Part shown: piece after piece, positions 46,901 to 56,889 of the stretch
How positions within the stretch are numbered: position 1 is the first letter of the stretch
Layout: the number at the start of each line of letters is the position of its first letter
Source: Tribonema minus
Taxonomy: Eukaryota > Sar > Xanthophyceae > Tribonematales > Tribonemataceae
NCBI GenBank assembly: GCA_017506865.1
Contig: JAFCMP010000434.1
Coordinates: 310,001 to 374,000 of the forward strand
DNA: 64,000 bases
Reading direction: 5' to 3'
The notes under the pieces: model-generated
What the model saw: only the letters and a program-made list of their open reading frames with translations
Database searches by the model: none
Told to the model about the DNA's origin: nothing
Translations under genes and position numbers: made by a program

Positions 46901-49900
46901 CTTCTCAGAGCAGCCTCAAACCAGGTCATTGACGCTGACACCGCGCACACGCTGGAAGTGGTGTCTCACCCGCCACTGCAGTGCACAGGTCCTGTAGAGG
47001 TGCTGCTAACCCCAGACGTCCCAGAAGCGGTGACGGCCGTGAACAAGTTGGCCGAGCAAGGCGTTGTGTTGCTGGACTCAGTAGATACTGCCATGCCGAA
47101 CAAACCACTCAGGCTAATGGCTGAAAACACTTCCACAATGCCAGTGCTCATCCGTAAGGGAGCAATACTAGGCGCTGTTGAAGCACCGGAGATGGTGTGC
47201 GGTCTAGACGTTGACCAAGAGACGCTCACAGCTAACCTCACGCGCATAGCGCTCAGCCGACTTTCTAGCGACCCCCCAACCGTAAATCAGGTGAAGCCTA
47301 GCTCAAATCCCACAGCAACCACACAGGCTGAGGCGGAACGCACCGCTCACAGGCGTAAGGTAGCTGAGGAGCACAATGCCACCTTAGAGCTCTGCACGGA
47401 CGAGGAGCTGGCAGACGTGCTGAAGCGGGATGGTAAGGTGATACCTATGTTGGAAGAGCGCGACAAAGACGGTGTTAAGTACTACGATCGGGTCATGGAA
47501 GTGCTACGCCGCAGACGTGCTGCCTTTGCAAAAGACCCCAAAAACCCTAGGGTCACGGATCGCTTTGACGTGGACATTGATACCGGAGACGCGGCCCCCA
47601 TAGCCGACAAGGCGCGGCGTTGGGCCGAGCGCGAGGCCAAAATCATTTTTCAAGCGATTCAGGACGAAAGGAAGCGTGGGCAAATCAGACCTGCTAGTGG
47701 GCCATGGGCCAGCAACCCTGTGCTGGTGGCTCAAAAGGGCAAGATACGCTTCTGTGTTGACTACAGACCGCTTAATAAGGTCACAAGACGTGACGAATAC
47801 GGCTTAGGCAACATGGAGGACTTGATTCAAAAGGTGGCAAGTTCAAGAATTTTCTCAGCTCTGGACTTTGCCTCAGGCTATAGGCAAATTCCCATGACCA
47901 AAGAGTCCTCTTGCAAGACGGCTTTCCGAGGGCCCGATGGCTCCCTATGGGAGTACAAGGTCGCGCCGTTTGGACTAGTATGTCTGCCCAGCATTTTCAC
48001 GCGCTGCATGCACGAGCTGTTAGGCGCTGCCAGACAGACTCATGCGTGCGTGTATGTGGATGATGTGCTGGTTCACAGCAAAGGGCTTGAAGATCACATA
48101 GCTCACTTGGACGATGTGCTGCGTCGCGTGGAGGAGTATGGCATGAGTGTGTCAAGGCACAAGTGTCAACTCTTCGCCGAGGAAGTGACATACCTAGGTC
48201 ACAAAGTCGGCCGGTATGGCATTAGGCCGTGTGAAGACAAGGTCAAGGCCATGGTGGACATGATGCCCCCGCTCGGTAAGGACGGCAAGGTTGACAAACG
48301 TCTCATGCAAGTCTTGATGGGATGTTTCAACTACTACAGGCGCTACATTCACCGATTTGCGTCCATCGCGGCGCCATTGATGGAGTGTACCAGGGACGGT
48401 GCTGACATGATATGGAATAAACGCCGTCGAGATGCACTCGCAGAGCTCAAACGCGCGATGTCGAGCGCACCCGTTATCATGCACCCAGATTTTGACCTGC
48501 CATTCATAGTACACACAGATGCTAGCAAGTTGGCAGTCGCTGGAGTGCTATCCCAGTTTGTGCCACTTGAGAAGCTTCGAGAGCGGCACAAAGATTTTCC
48601 ATGGGCTCACACCCGCCGTGCCAAGACGGTGGATGGTAAGCCAGCCAGAGAGGTAGTTGTAGCATTTTACAGCAAAGTCAATTCAGTGCAAGACGCAAAG
48701 CTAGGTGCCACCGCGCTGGAATGCCTTGCTGTAGTGCTGGCCCTGAACAACTTCCGCTCATACGTGTGGGGTAGGCCAGTAACCGTCATTACAGATGCGT
48801 CGGCACTGCGCTGGTTGCTAAAACTGAATAACCATAATAGCAAACTCCTGCACTGGGCCATGCGCCTCCAGGAATATGACGTCATGGTCGTACACCGCCC
48901 TGGTAAGGACAATGGCAATGCAGACTGCCCCTCACGAATGCCTCAAATGACGGAAATCCTGGGCCCCAGAGAGTATGACCACGCTGATGAGCAGTGGCCA
49001 GACTGTACGGATGCAGGACCTGCTCCGCCTACTGGGGTACGCTTTGAGAGCGAAGAAGTCGTGGATTCCCCCGCGAATATAGGCAGGATTGGGGCTTATG
49101 CCTCATACCCAGATGGCCCTGGCATGCGCTTTAACAAAGTCGCACAGGTATCCCCAGACCTGAGCGAGGCCATGCTCAAACTTAACCCCGCACAAGTGCA
49201 AGATGCTTTGTTTGACACCTCGCTTGAAAGCAGCAGTGGGGACGCCGTGCTTTTCAAAGAAGAGGGAGGTGAGCAGCCGGAGCAGTCGGAGCCGGAGCTG
49301 CAGGAGCTGGCGCTGGCGTCAATGCTTTGCAATCTGCGCACCGGAGTGTACCCAGATGGCGTGTGGGATAGCTGCGCATCACTCTTGGCACAGCAAACGG
49401 GTGAGCGTACCGAAACCGAGAACTGTGAAAGCAGCAGCGAGCAGGAACCTCAACTTCAAGTAGACATGATGTCAATTGATAGCCCTGTTCAACCCCCCGC
49501 GCCAGCAACCTCGGAACACCCTGGGGACCTTGCAGGAGGAAGCTCAGGTCAGCCCGCAGTGCTTGAGCGCGATAAATTTGTGCAATGGCAAGGGCGTGAC
49601 TCTTTCTGCATGGCTGTGAGGAATTACCTAGAGGACCGCAATGAACCTTCTGATGCCAAGTTGGCAAAGTTCATACCCCAGAACCAAGAATTCTTCACGC
49701 TAGAGCCTGATGGCCTGTTGGTGCACTTCGCAGCCAGTCGCCCCAAGAGGGGAGCCCTGATCACACAGTGGGTCACCCCTGAGGCACTGAAGCCCCTGGT
49801 GCTACGCATGTGTCACGACGATGGCAGCGCTCAGCACCCATCGACCGCCGCCACGCACGCCAAGGTGTTTGAGAACTTCTACTGGCGCGGCATGGGAGCT

Positions 49901-51820
49901 GACATTCGCGACTACGTGCGCAGTTGCATAGCGTGCCAACAGACCAAACCTCAGACGACAGCTCAGTACAAGCAAGTGCTCATGCCCCCTCAGCGCATGT
50001 GGCAGCGTCTTCACGTAGACTTCACTGAGCCAGGAGTCATATCTCTTGAGGGGCACCGCTACCTACTCGTGATAGTGGAAGCCAGGTCTGGCTATTGCTG
50101 GATTTTCCCCACTAAAAAAAGATCCGCTGCTGAGGTAGCTCCCCTGCTTGCGAAGGTGCTGCTTGAATGTGGCACACTGGTGGAGGAGTTGTGCTCGGAC
50201 GGAGCCAAGGATTTTGTGGGTGCGTTGGTGACTAGCCTCTGCCGGGCCTTTGCTGTTCAGAAGGTAGAGACTAGCGCATACCACCCCCAGTCTAACGGTG
50301 TCGCTGAGAACTTGAACGGTCGTGTCAAGAGGGCCCTGGCCAGAGTGTGCTCGCACTACCAGAACCGTTGGCACGAACAAGTTGACATCGTACAGTTTGC
50401 ACTGAGGAACACTCCCAGGGAAGAGACAGGCCTTACGCCTTTCTTCTGTGTCTTCGGTCGCGAGGCCAGATTCCCCCTAGATGCCCTCATCTCTAAGCCA
50501 GAGTGCACGACAGATCTGCACATAGAGGTGAAGCGGTTACAAGAGAATCTGAAGCTGGCAGAGTCTGTCATAGGCGAGGCGTTAAGCTCCAGGGCTGAGC
50601 GCATCCAAGCTCGTAACGACAAGATTCAACGCACCCTGCATGTAAGTGAAGGCGACTATGTATGGGTCAAAATGCCGCCCTCTGAAGGACGCGCGAGTGG
50701 CCTGGAGGAGCGCTTCACCGGACCCTGGAGGCTGATAGCACCCTACGGTGACTCAGGGCTGTCATTTCAATGTCAACTCAATGGCGCGCGTGTGCGGCTC
50801 ACTGATGCACACGTGGAAAACATGAAGCCGTATCACCCTAGGCCTGCTAGACTGGTCAGCGACGGAGTACACGCCGCCGTAGACCCAGAGCAGCTGAAGG
50901 AACTGGACCTTGATCAGCGGTTACAGAGAATTCTAGACCGCAGGGCTAATGAGGACGGTAGCTGGTCATACAAGTGGCTGGCACGCGACGGTACCTCGTC
51001 TGAGTGGATTCATGAGAAGGAGTTTGCAGAGAGTTTCATAGTGCCGTCCTGGGTGCTAGACACTTTTCATGCCCTCTATGAGATCCAACACGAAGGTCAC
51101 ATGCCGTCGTACGCAGAACGCCCTAGCCCACGTGAGGACCGCTCACTACCTAAAGACGAAGCGTTGAAGCGCTACCCTTGTGGCACTCAGGTGGTAAGGC
51201 AAATTTCAGGTGCCGATCCCGAGACCACTGAGTACATTTGGGGCCAAGTGCGCGACTTCGTACGATTTAAGTGGCGAGTGCGTTACACGGATGGAATTTG
51301 GGAGGACCTGACATCGGCACAGGTACGCTCGGGGAAGTTGCTAGCAGAAGGTGTGCGAGACAGGCTACGCAGGCTGGCGCGTGAACGAGACAAGCCTGAC
51401 CCTGCTGAGCATGCTGCAGATATTACAGCTGACCCGCCCCCAGGCGTGCGAGTCACGGTGTGCCCCCACGTTCCCACCAACTTTGGGCCACTGTACGTCG
51501 GGCAAGTACTGCGCTACAGGTTCCCAACGGGCTGGAGCCGTGGCAAACTGCTAAGGCACATCTCATCGAACCGTGAGCGCGGGGAGCACGTATTTGATGT
51601 AGAGTTCCCCAATACGCGCGGAAACAGGCCGATGGCGAGGCGCCTGAAGCTCCGCCAAGAGTACTACCGCGACGATCGCAACGCTGAACCTTCCTCGTGG
51701 AACCTGCTATTGGCACAGGAAGTCATAGAGCAGCCTGAAACCCCCCACACTCCCATAGAACCTCAGGTTGCGTTGGGCCAGAATGACCTAGGACCGCGCA
51801 AACGCCCGCGTCGCCGTTGA
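43988..51820 (+). CDS. Retrotransposon polyprotein: C5-methyltransferase, protease, RT, RNase H, integrase, chromodomain-like
   Basis: 2,610 residues in one frame. 1-330: Ser/Thr/Pro/Ala-rich, no zinc knuckle, gag not recognisable. About 335-635: C5-cytosine methyltransferase with motif I AELCCGVGG (339-346), motif IV APCVDFSPSG with Cys415, motif VI ENV (451-453), motif VIII SSRERI (Arg492, Arg494), motif IX LSPEQVMECLGYH (~590-602) and a weak motif X (~620). About 800-930: retropepsin-like, DCGAEAEFI, Asp829. About 1170-1460: reverse transcriptase, Asp1293, YVDD 1356-1359. RNase H: Asp1511, Glu1578, Asp1603. Integrase: His/Cys finger (His1943 to CIAC 1980-1983), then Asp2011, Asp2071, Glu2107, exact D,D35E. 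About 2305-2358: degenerate chromodomain. Tail: two Tudor-like stretches (VRYTDGIWEDL). The products copy RNA to DNA, integrate it and could methylate cytosines. All key catalytic residues seen are intact. Confidence 0.95.
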   Translation: MADSVSRSATDSSGEAGTTPGGEGNGGGVQQQALVPPEQQPATQPFTSSAGLTSSATSSAAPSTVAVTATTTAPATGAAPVSLPASTDPSGAGLGVPPTTSAPQPDFNEILQGLRRALPLMPEGALAQLAGRAVEEAAEMTSPVSFLGTRPPASSARPSFTPGFAPFYHAPDPFATRTTLPPSLTAVPTAAELEATVQELERALDQRINTTVESSKVAGDATAQVNPEADPAACEVTGTRNHLLSREVGTRVLAAIMCACCVARCNDHDTDARADAKRKRSVPCAASTAVSGNADLTDLASDLCATPRDTFVHLQTRKGDACAHDGEPDVTARPLRVAELCCGVGGVHRGLEDFARHTGVKAEVVLAVDRAEYTCEAYKHQFPGTEVLCADIASPAVLKRLKQLEPDAFWVTAPCVDFSPSGKGVEGEAASVLPSVAQLAVNVRPKLVFHENVPRMLLSGAWGCADGHMRQAGYSTFEVQFRGTDVDGGSSRERIYTVSACNTQATPARFARLNALLNERFRSSTPKTVRDCTGCMEDTFYWDPRQPHRAGVLSTDMPLPSPVTRQPGKGPTRYVQRAKDAGPTKDALILSPEQVMECLGYHEPYPEGTLTQRRKWAADLVQPAAVSALMQCVHAVASLPNCWERPAPAGPDVTPGEVTVHDHTAPPPEWVVDASQPALLRIAGTCSSALGSAANWCWEKGRAFLASLRQGEPVQLNEVQWQRGDDESDSDSDSPRVTVEPAVPQSTATPKTPMVEESANPDSDSATPLQTRITLHELKPRWAARGKAPMPLHRVTPVGRPRKNGFVHMTMRTQVGDAVQEFGLDTLVDCGAEAEFINKDSAHKLPPGTICPLADGDFTTVELADAKKSVPVEGVVHAQVRFKDHLLTHRFYVVDLPYQAILGSNFFGKYGSVISYEHGMKFYPAGSSGPAVPMRERARVGALEPPEANSIKIGSARVHTKDKPVLPERKYLLRAASNQVIDADTAHTLEVVSHPPLQCTGPVEVLLTPDVPEAVTAVNKLAEQGVVLLDSVDTAMPNKPLRLMAENTSTMPVLIRKGAILGAVEAPEMVCGLDVDQETLTANLTRIALSRLSSDPPTVNQVKPSSNPTATTQAEAERTAHRRKVAEEHNATLELCTDEELADVLKRDGKVIPMLEERDKDGVKYYDRVMEVLRRRRAAFAKDPKNPRVTDRFDVDIDTGDAAPIADKARRWAEREAKIIFQAIQDERKRGQIRPASGPWASNPVLVAQKGKIRFCVDYRPLNKVTRRDEYGLGNMEDLIQKVASSRIFSALDFASGYRQIPMTKESSCKTAFRGPDGSLWEYKVAPFGLVCLPSIFTRCMHELLGAARQTHACVYVDDVLVHSKGLEDHIAHLDDVLRRVEEYGMSVSRHKCQLFAEEVTYLGHKVGRYGIRPCEDKVKAMVDMMPPLGKDGKVDKRLMQVLMGCFNYYRRYIHRFASIAAPLMECTRDGADMIWNKRRRDALAELKRAMSSAPVIMHPDFDLPFIVHTDASKLAVAGVLSQFVPLEKLRERHKDFPWAHTRRAKTVDGKPAREVVVAFYSKVNSVQDAKLGATALECLAVVLALNNFRSYVWGRPVTVITDASALRWLLKLNNHNSKLLHWAMRLQEYDVMVVHRPGKDNGNADCPSRMPQMTEILGPREYDHADEQWPDCTDAGPAPPTGVRFESEEVVDSPANIGRIGAYASYPDGPGMRFNKVAQVSPDLSEAMLKLNPAQVQDALFDTSLESSSGDAVLFKEEGGEQPEQSEPELQELALASMLCNLRTGVYPDGVWDSCASLLAQQTGERTETENCESSSEQEPQLQVDMMSIDSPVQPPAPATSEHPGDLAGGSSGQPAVLERDKFVQWQGRDSFCMAVRNYLEDRNEPSDAKLAKFIPQNQEFFTLEPDGLLVHFAASRPKRGALITQWVTPEALKPLVLRMCHDDGSAQHPSTAATHAKVFENFYWRGMGADIRDYVRSCIACQQTKPQTTAQYKQVLMPPQRMWQRLHVDFTEPGVISLEGHRYLLVIVEARSGYCWIFPTKKRSAAEVAPLLAKVLLECGTLVEELCSDGAKDFVGALVTSLCRAFAVQKVETSAYHPQSNGVAENLNGRVKRALARVCSHYQNRWHEQVDIVQFALRNTPREETGLTPFFCVFGREARFPLDALISKPECTTDLHIEVKRLQENLKLAESVIGEALSSRAERIQARNDKIQRTLHVSEGDYVWVKMPPSEGRASGLEERFTGPWRLIAPYGDSGLSFQCQLNGARVRLTDAHVENMKPYHPRPARLVSDGVHAAVDPEQLKELDLDQRLQRILDRRANEDGSWSYKWLARDGTSSEWIHEKEFAESFIVPSWVLDTFHALYEIQHEGHMPSYAERPSPREDRSLPKDEALKRYPCGTQVVRQISGADPETTEYIWGQVRDFVRFKWRVRYTDGIWEDLTSAQVRSGKLLAEGVRDRLRRLARERDKPDPAEHAADITADPPPGVRVTVCPHVPTNFGPLYVGQVLRYRFPTGWSRGKLLRHISSNRERGEHVFDVEFPNTRGNRPMARRLKLRQEYYRDDRNAEPSSWNLLLAQEVIEQPETPHTPIEPQVALGQNDLGPRKRPRRR

Positions 51821-52054
51821 AGCTGTGCTGACCCTGTGCGTTAGCACTGGAGAGCAGTGTCATCGTCACGCACCCGGTGCACGCCAGACCGCCTAGGGTT
51901 TGACACGCGCCGCGTAGCCGGCCAATGAGGGACTTGAGAGCGTGTACCGTGGTGGTGATGATGCGACAATGAACACCGATGCTGTCTTCTGCGTTTAACA
52001 AGTATCATAAAACGCCGTGCGTCTCATGGGCGCGCCGTGGACGGCGGCCCTTTC
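51821..52054 (+). other. 3' untranslated part of the retrotransposon
   Basis: About 234 bp between the polyprotein stop and the polypurine tract, with no open frame of note. Confidence 0.7.
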
Positions 52055-52066
52055 AAAGAAGAGGGA
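52055..52066 (+). other. Polypurine tract
   Basis: AAAGAAGAGGGA directly abuts the 3' LTR, the position expected for plus-strand DNA priming. Confidence 0.9.
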
Positions 52067-52428
52067 TGATACAAAGTCCATGTCACAGTGCAGTTCAAGT
52101 GCTGTGTACACCTTTGACTGTACTGTACAAGTGTACTTCAGGCCAGTTCACCTGAGGACCGTTCCTAGGAATTTGCTTGGACTGTTCCAGGAACTACTTG
52201 CACAGAACAATCTGGGGCAGCATCTCTGTGGCTTGCTTGGGTACTAACTCTTGCTAGCCAGCTGCTGGACAGCAGGGACTCATTGGAGCTGAGCCATCAC
52301 CGATACACCAGGTGTGTGGTCTTTTCTCCATGCAAGTGGTTAGCCTACATCCTGAGAGTGAGCTCCTGTTTCCCAGAAGGGCTTGGCCTGCTCATGGAGC
52401 ATCCCCAGAGGCCTTTCCTTTCGGATCA
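52067..52428 (+). repeat. 3' LTR, 362 bp
   Basis: Same length and ends as the 5' LTR, with one substitution (C at 52208). GTAT at 52429-52432 follows as the right target duplication. Confidence 0.95.
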
Positions 52429-52432
52429 GTAT
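52429..52432. repeat. Target-site duplication GTAT (right copy)
   Basis: Matches 42954-42957, after which the kelch frame resumes. Confidence 0.85.
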
Positions 52433-53134
52433 GGTGTTTCGATCTGCTGGCATGGTCATATACTGCTCATGTACGCAGGCACAACGGGGTCAGAGTACTC
52501 TAACCACTTGTATGCATTTGATTCAAGAACTGCTGGTGTTGTAAAGGTCAGTACATCAGGATCGTGCCCCTCTAGAAGATACAAGCATGAAAGCTTTATT
52601 GTAGATGACTGCATGTACATCCTAGGAGGTGGCTCCTTCGCACCTACTGAAAGTTGCATGTATATAAACCAACTCAATTTGAGATCACTGGTGTGGCAGC
52701 AGGTGAAAGTGCAAAATGACACTTCTACTCCGAGGACAGCCTTTAGCTGCTGCGTGGACCCGGGGACATTGAAAGTTTGGGTGTTTGGCGGCTTTGATGT
52801 TGATAACACTCGCTTACAAGCCTTTCAAAACTATGACTTGACATCAAATGAGTGGGAGGTTGTGCAGACTGTATGCAGTCCAGATGCCCGTGCCTTTCAT
52901 TCCATGATATACACCCAGGGTTCCTTGTACCTAATGCTCGGTGCAAACGGCAAGAGAAAATTCAATGATGTTTGGCAATATCGAATTCGAAGCACTCCAC
53001 CCATGCTGCAAATGCTGGCAGCGTACGCATACTTGAGGCTTCCATGCCCTGCACACCAACCAGCAATACCTGATGAGATGCGATCACTCATAGAGTCTGT
53101 GAGACTTACACACAAGCCCACATTGTCTGCATGA

Positions 53135-56100
53135 CACAAGGTTGAACTTGAGCTAAAAGTTGAAGTTCCTGTGGCTGGGCCTGTCGAAAAAAGTATTTTT
53201 CAGAGGGTGACCCTAAATGGGGTCGGTACGACGCTCGCCAGGTTTTCATAAAGTGCAAATAATTATGGCCCAGCATCAAAAGTGTAGGTGAGATCAGGCT
53301 GAGTGAGGTTTAAGCATCCCCAGCATTAGCAGTCACCATAGTAGGCCTTACGATACAAAGTTGAACTTGTGATAAAGTTGAAGTTCCTGAGGTTGGTCCT
53401 GTCGAAAACAGGGTTTATGAAATGCAAATAATTGTGGCTCAAGATCGAAAGCGTTGGTGAGGTCAGGCTAAGAGAGCTTCAATATTGCGCTACACTAGCA
53501 GTCACCGCTACTAAGCCTGATGACTCAAATTGAAGTTGTGCTACAACTTGAGGTTCCTGAGGCTGGCCTGTGTCGAGAAAAGAGTTCATAGAGTGCAAAT
53601 CAGTATGGTCCAGCATCCAAAGTGTAGGTGAGGTCAGGGTAAGAGAGGTTCAAACATCGCCAGCATTAGCAGTCGCCATACTCAGCCTCACAGCATACAC
53701 TTGAAATTTGGTGTAGACTTGAAGTTACTGAGGCTGGTCCTGTCGAAAAAAGTATTTTTCAGAGGCTGACCCTAAAAGGGGTCGATACGACGTACGCCAG
53801 GTTTTCGTAAAGTGCAAATAAATATGGTCCAGCATCAAAAGTGTAGGTGAGATCAGGCTAAGAGAGCTTCCAACATCCCCAGCATCAGCGGTCACCATAC
53901 TAAGCCTTACAGCGCAAAGTTGACCTTGTGATAAAGTTGAAGTTACTGAGGTTGGTCCTGTCGAAAACAGGGTTTATGCAAATAATTGTGGCTCAAGATC
54001 GAAAGTGTTGGTGAGGTCAGGCTAAGAGAGCCCAATCATGCGCTACACTAGCAGTCACCGCTACTAAGCCTCATGACTCAAAATTGAACTTGTGCTGCAA
54101 GTTGAGGTTCCTGAGGCTGGCCTGTCGAGAAAAGGGTTCATAAAGTGCAAATAATCATGGTCCAGCATCCAAAGTGTAGGTGAGGTCAGGGTAAGAGAGG
54201 TTCAAACATCGCCAGCATTAGCAGCTGCCTTACTCAGCCTCACAGCATGCACTTGAACTTTGGTGTAGACTTGAAGTTCCTGTGGCTGGGCCTGTCGGAA
54301 AAAGTATTTTTCAGAGGCTGACCCTGAAAGGGGTCGGTACGACGCTCGCCAGGTTTTCGTAAAGTGCAAATAATATGGTCCAGCATCAAAAGTGTAGGTG
54401 AGATCAGGCTAAGAGAGCTTCCAACATCCCCAGCATCAGCGGTCACCATACTAAGCCTTACAGCGCAAAGTTGAACTTATGCTGAAAGTTGAAGTTCTTG
54501 AGGTTGGTGCTGTCGAAAACAGGGTTCATAAAATGCAAATAATTGTGGCTCAAGATCGAAAGTGTTGGTGAGGTCAGGCTAAGAGAGCCCAATCTTGCGC
54601 TACACTAGCAGTCACCTCTACTAAGCCTCATGACTCAAATTGAACTTGTGCTGCAACTTGAGGTTCCTGAGGCTGGCCTGTGTGAGAAAAAGAGTTCATA
54701 GAGTGCAAACAACCATGGTCCAGCGTCAAAAGTGTAGGTGAGATCAGGCAAGGAGAGGTTCCAACGTCCCCAGCATTAGCAGTCACTATAGTAGGCCATA
54801 CGGTACAAAGTTGAACTTCTGCTAAAAGTTGAAGTTCCTGCGGCTGGGCCTGTCGAAAAAAGTATTTTTCAGAGGCTGACCCTAAATGGGGTTGGTACGA
54901 CGCTCGCCAGGTTTTCGTAAAGTGCAAATAATTATGGTCCAGCATCAAAAGTGTAGGTGAGATCAGGCTAAGGGAGGTTCCAACGTCCCCAGCATAAGCG
55001 GTCACCATAGTAGGCCATACGATACAAAGTTGAACTTGTGATAAAGTTGAAGTATCTGAGGTTGGTCCTGTCGAAAATAGGGTTCATAAAATGCAAATAA
55101 TTGTGGCTCAAGATCGAAAGTGTTGGTGAGGTCAGGCTAAGAGAGCTTCAATCTTGCGCTGCACTAGCAGTCACCATACTAAACCTTATGACCCAAAATT
55201 GAACTTGTGCTGCAACTTGAGGTTCCTGAGGCTGGCCTGTCTAGAAAAGGGTTCGTAGAGTGCAAATAATTATGGTCCAGCAATAAAAGTGTAGGTGAGA
55301 TCAGGCAAAGAGAGGTTCAAACATCGCCAGCATTAGCAGTCGCCATACTCAGCCTCACAGCATACACTTGAACTTTGGTGTAGACTTGAAGTTACTGAGG
55401 CTGGTCCTGTCGAAAAAAGTATTTTTCAGAGGCTGACCCTAAATGGGGTCGGTACGACGCTCGCCAGGTTTTCGTAAAGTGCAAATAATTATGGTCCAGC
55501 ATCAAAAGTGTAGGTGAGATCAGGCTGAGTGAGGTTTCAGCATCCTCAGCATTAGCAGTCACCATAGTAGGCCTTACGATACAAAGTTGAACTTATGCTG
55601 AAAGTTGAAGCTCTTGAGGTTGGTCCACTCGAAAATAGGGTTCATAAAATGCAAATAATTGTGGCTCACGATCGAAAGTGTTGGTGAGGTCAGGCTAAGA
55701 GAGCTTCAATCTTGCGCTGCACTAGCAGTCACCATACTAAACCTTATGACCCAAAATTGAACTTGTGCTGCAACTTGAGGTTCCTGAGGCTGGCCTGTCG
55801 AGAAAAGGGTTCGTAGAGTGCAAATAATTATGGTCCAGCATTAAAAGTGTAGGTGAGATCAGGCAAAGAGAGGTTCAAACATCGCCAGCATTAGCAGTCG
55901 CCATACTCAGCCTCACAGCATACACTTGAACTTTGGTGTAGACTTGAGGTTACTGAGGCTGGTCCTGTCGAAAAAAGTATTTTTCAGAGGCTGACCCTAC
56001 ATGGGGTCGGTACGACGCTCGCCAGGTTTTCGTAAAGTGCAAATAATTATGGTCCAGCATCAAAAGTGTAGGTGAGATCAGGCCAAGAGAGGTTCCAACT

Positions 56101-56880
56101 CCTCCACGTGGCACACACAAAACAACCGGCCTCCCTCGCGGCCTTTTTTAATACGAGAATATGAGTTCCAACGTCCCCAGCATAAGCGGTCACCATAGTA
56201 GGCCATGTGATACAAAGTTGAACTTGTGCTAGAAGTTGAAGTTCCTGAGTCTGGTCCTGTCGAAAATAGGGTTCATAAAATGCAAATAATTGTGGCTCAA
56301 GATCGAACGTGTTGGTGAGGTCAGGCTAAGAGAGCTTTAACCTTGCGCTACACTAGCAGTCACCGCTACTAAGCCTTATGACTCACAAATGTACTTGTGC
56401 TGCAATTTGAGGCTCCTGAGGCTGGCCTGTCGAGAAAAGGGTTCATTGAGTGCAAATAATCATGGTCCAGCATCCAAAGTGTAGGTGAGGTCAGGGTAAG
56501 CAAGGTTCAAACATCGCCAGCATTAGCAGTCGCCATGCTCAGCCTCACACCATACACTTGAACTTATGCTCAAACTTGAAGTTTCTGAGTCTGGTCCTGT
56601 CGAAAAAAGTATTTTTCAGAGGCTGACCCTAAATGGTGTTGGTACGACGCTCGCCAGGTTTTCGTAAAGTGCAAATAATTATGGTCCAGCATCAAAAGTG
56701 TAGGTGAGATCAGGCTGAGTGAGGTTTAAGCATCCCCAGCATTAGCAGTCACCATAGTAGGCCTTACGATACAAAGTCGAACTTATGCTGAAAGTTCAAG
56801 TTCCCGAGGTTGGTCCTGTCAAAAATAGGGTTCATAAAATGCAAATATTTGTGGCTCAAGATCGAAAGCGTTGGTGAGGT
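53135..56880 (-). repeat. Satellite array: ~557-bp higher-order units of three ~185-bp monomers, inverted to the left array
   Basis: GGTACGACGCTCGCCAGG recurs near 53224, 53784 (variant), 54334, 54894, 55451, 56009 and 56640, a spacing of about 557 bp; the last step is lengthened by the 66-bp insertion. Within each unit three related monomers alternate. One has GTGCAAATAATTATGGTCCA, one ATGCAAATAATTGTGGCTCA with GATCGAAAGTGTTGG, and one GGTTCATAGAGTGCAAAT-like sequence with TCGCCAGCATTAGCAGTC. Monomer types resemble their counterparts in other units more than their neighbours, the hallmark of a higher-order repeat. The sequence is the reverse complement of the family at 1080-3062. The array starts immediately after the kelch stop codon. 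Confidence 0.9.
56100..56165. mobile_element. 66-bp insertion in a satellite unit, flanked by TTCCAAC
   Basis: TTCCAAC occurs at 56093-56099 and 56166-56172. Other units carry it once and run through. The insert holds a GGCC...GGCC inverted repeat followed by a T-run (CGCGGCCTTTTTTA). Origin unknown. Confidence 0.5.
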
Positions 56881-56889
56881 CATCGCAAC

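Larger units (their letters stand above)
42958..52428 (+). mobile_element. Ty3/gypsy-type LTR retrotransposon carrying a cytosine-5 DNA methyltransferase
   Basis: A complete 9,471-bp element. It has 362-bp LTRs starting TG and ending CA with one mismatch, a primer-binding region flush with the 5' LTR, and one long open frame ordered N-terminal region, methyltransferase, protease, reverse transcriptase, RNase H, integrase, chromodomain-like and tail. A polypurine tract sits directly before the 3' LTR, and a GTAT duplication flanks the whole. Integrase after RNase H places it with Ty3/gypsy (Metaviridae), and the chromodomain-like part suggests the chromovirus side. No frame damage is seen, so it may be autonomous. 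Retroelements with added DNA methyltransferases have been described in dinoflagellates and charophyte algae; whether this is the same lineage cannot be told here. Confidence 0.95.
42568..53134 (+). pseudogene. Kelch-repeat beta-propeller gene split by an LTR retrotransposon
   Basis: The coding sequence is 42568-42957 plus 52433-53134. Between them lies the 9.5-kb retrotransposon and one copy of its GTAT target duplication. Without the insert the frame is continuous (PKALY then GVSICWHGH) and gives a 363-residue protein. Six kelch-like blades are visible, with cores KIYVFGGCDG, FTIACGSNT, HILLMYAGTTG, CMYILGGGS, KVWVFGGFD and SLYLMLGAN, most followed by a conserved Tyr/Asp and Trp. Such propellers usually serve as protein-binding platforms; the partner is unknown. 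No signal peptide or membrane segment is seen. The reading frame shows no other damage, which suggests the insertion is recent. The 3' satellite array begins right after the stop codon. Confidence 0.85.

Noticed and set aside
53135..56880. CRISPR-like array
   Set aside because: Units of 185 or 557 bp without short repeats and unique spacers; it is a eukaryotic satellite.
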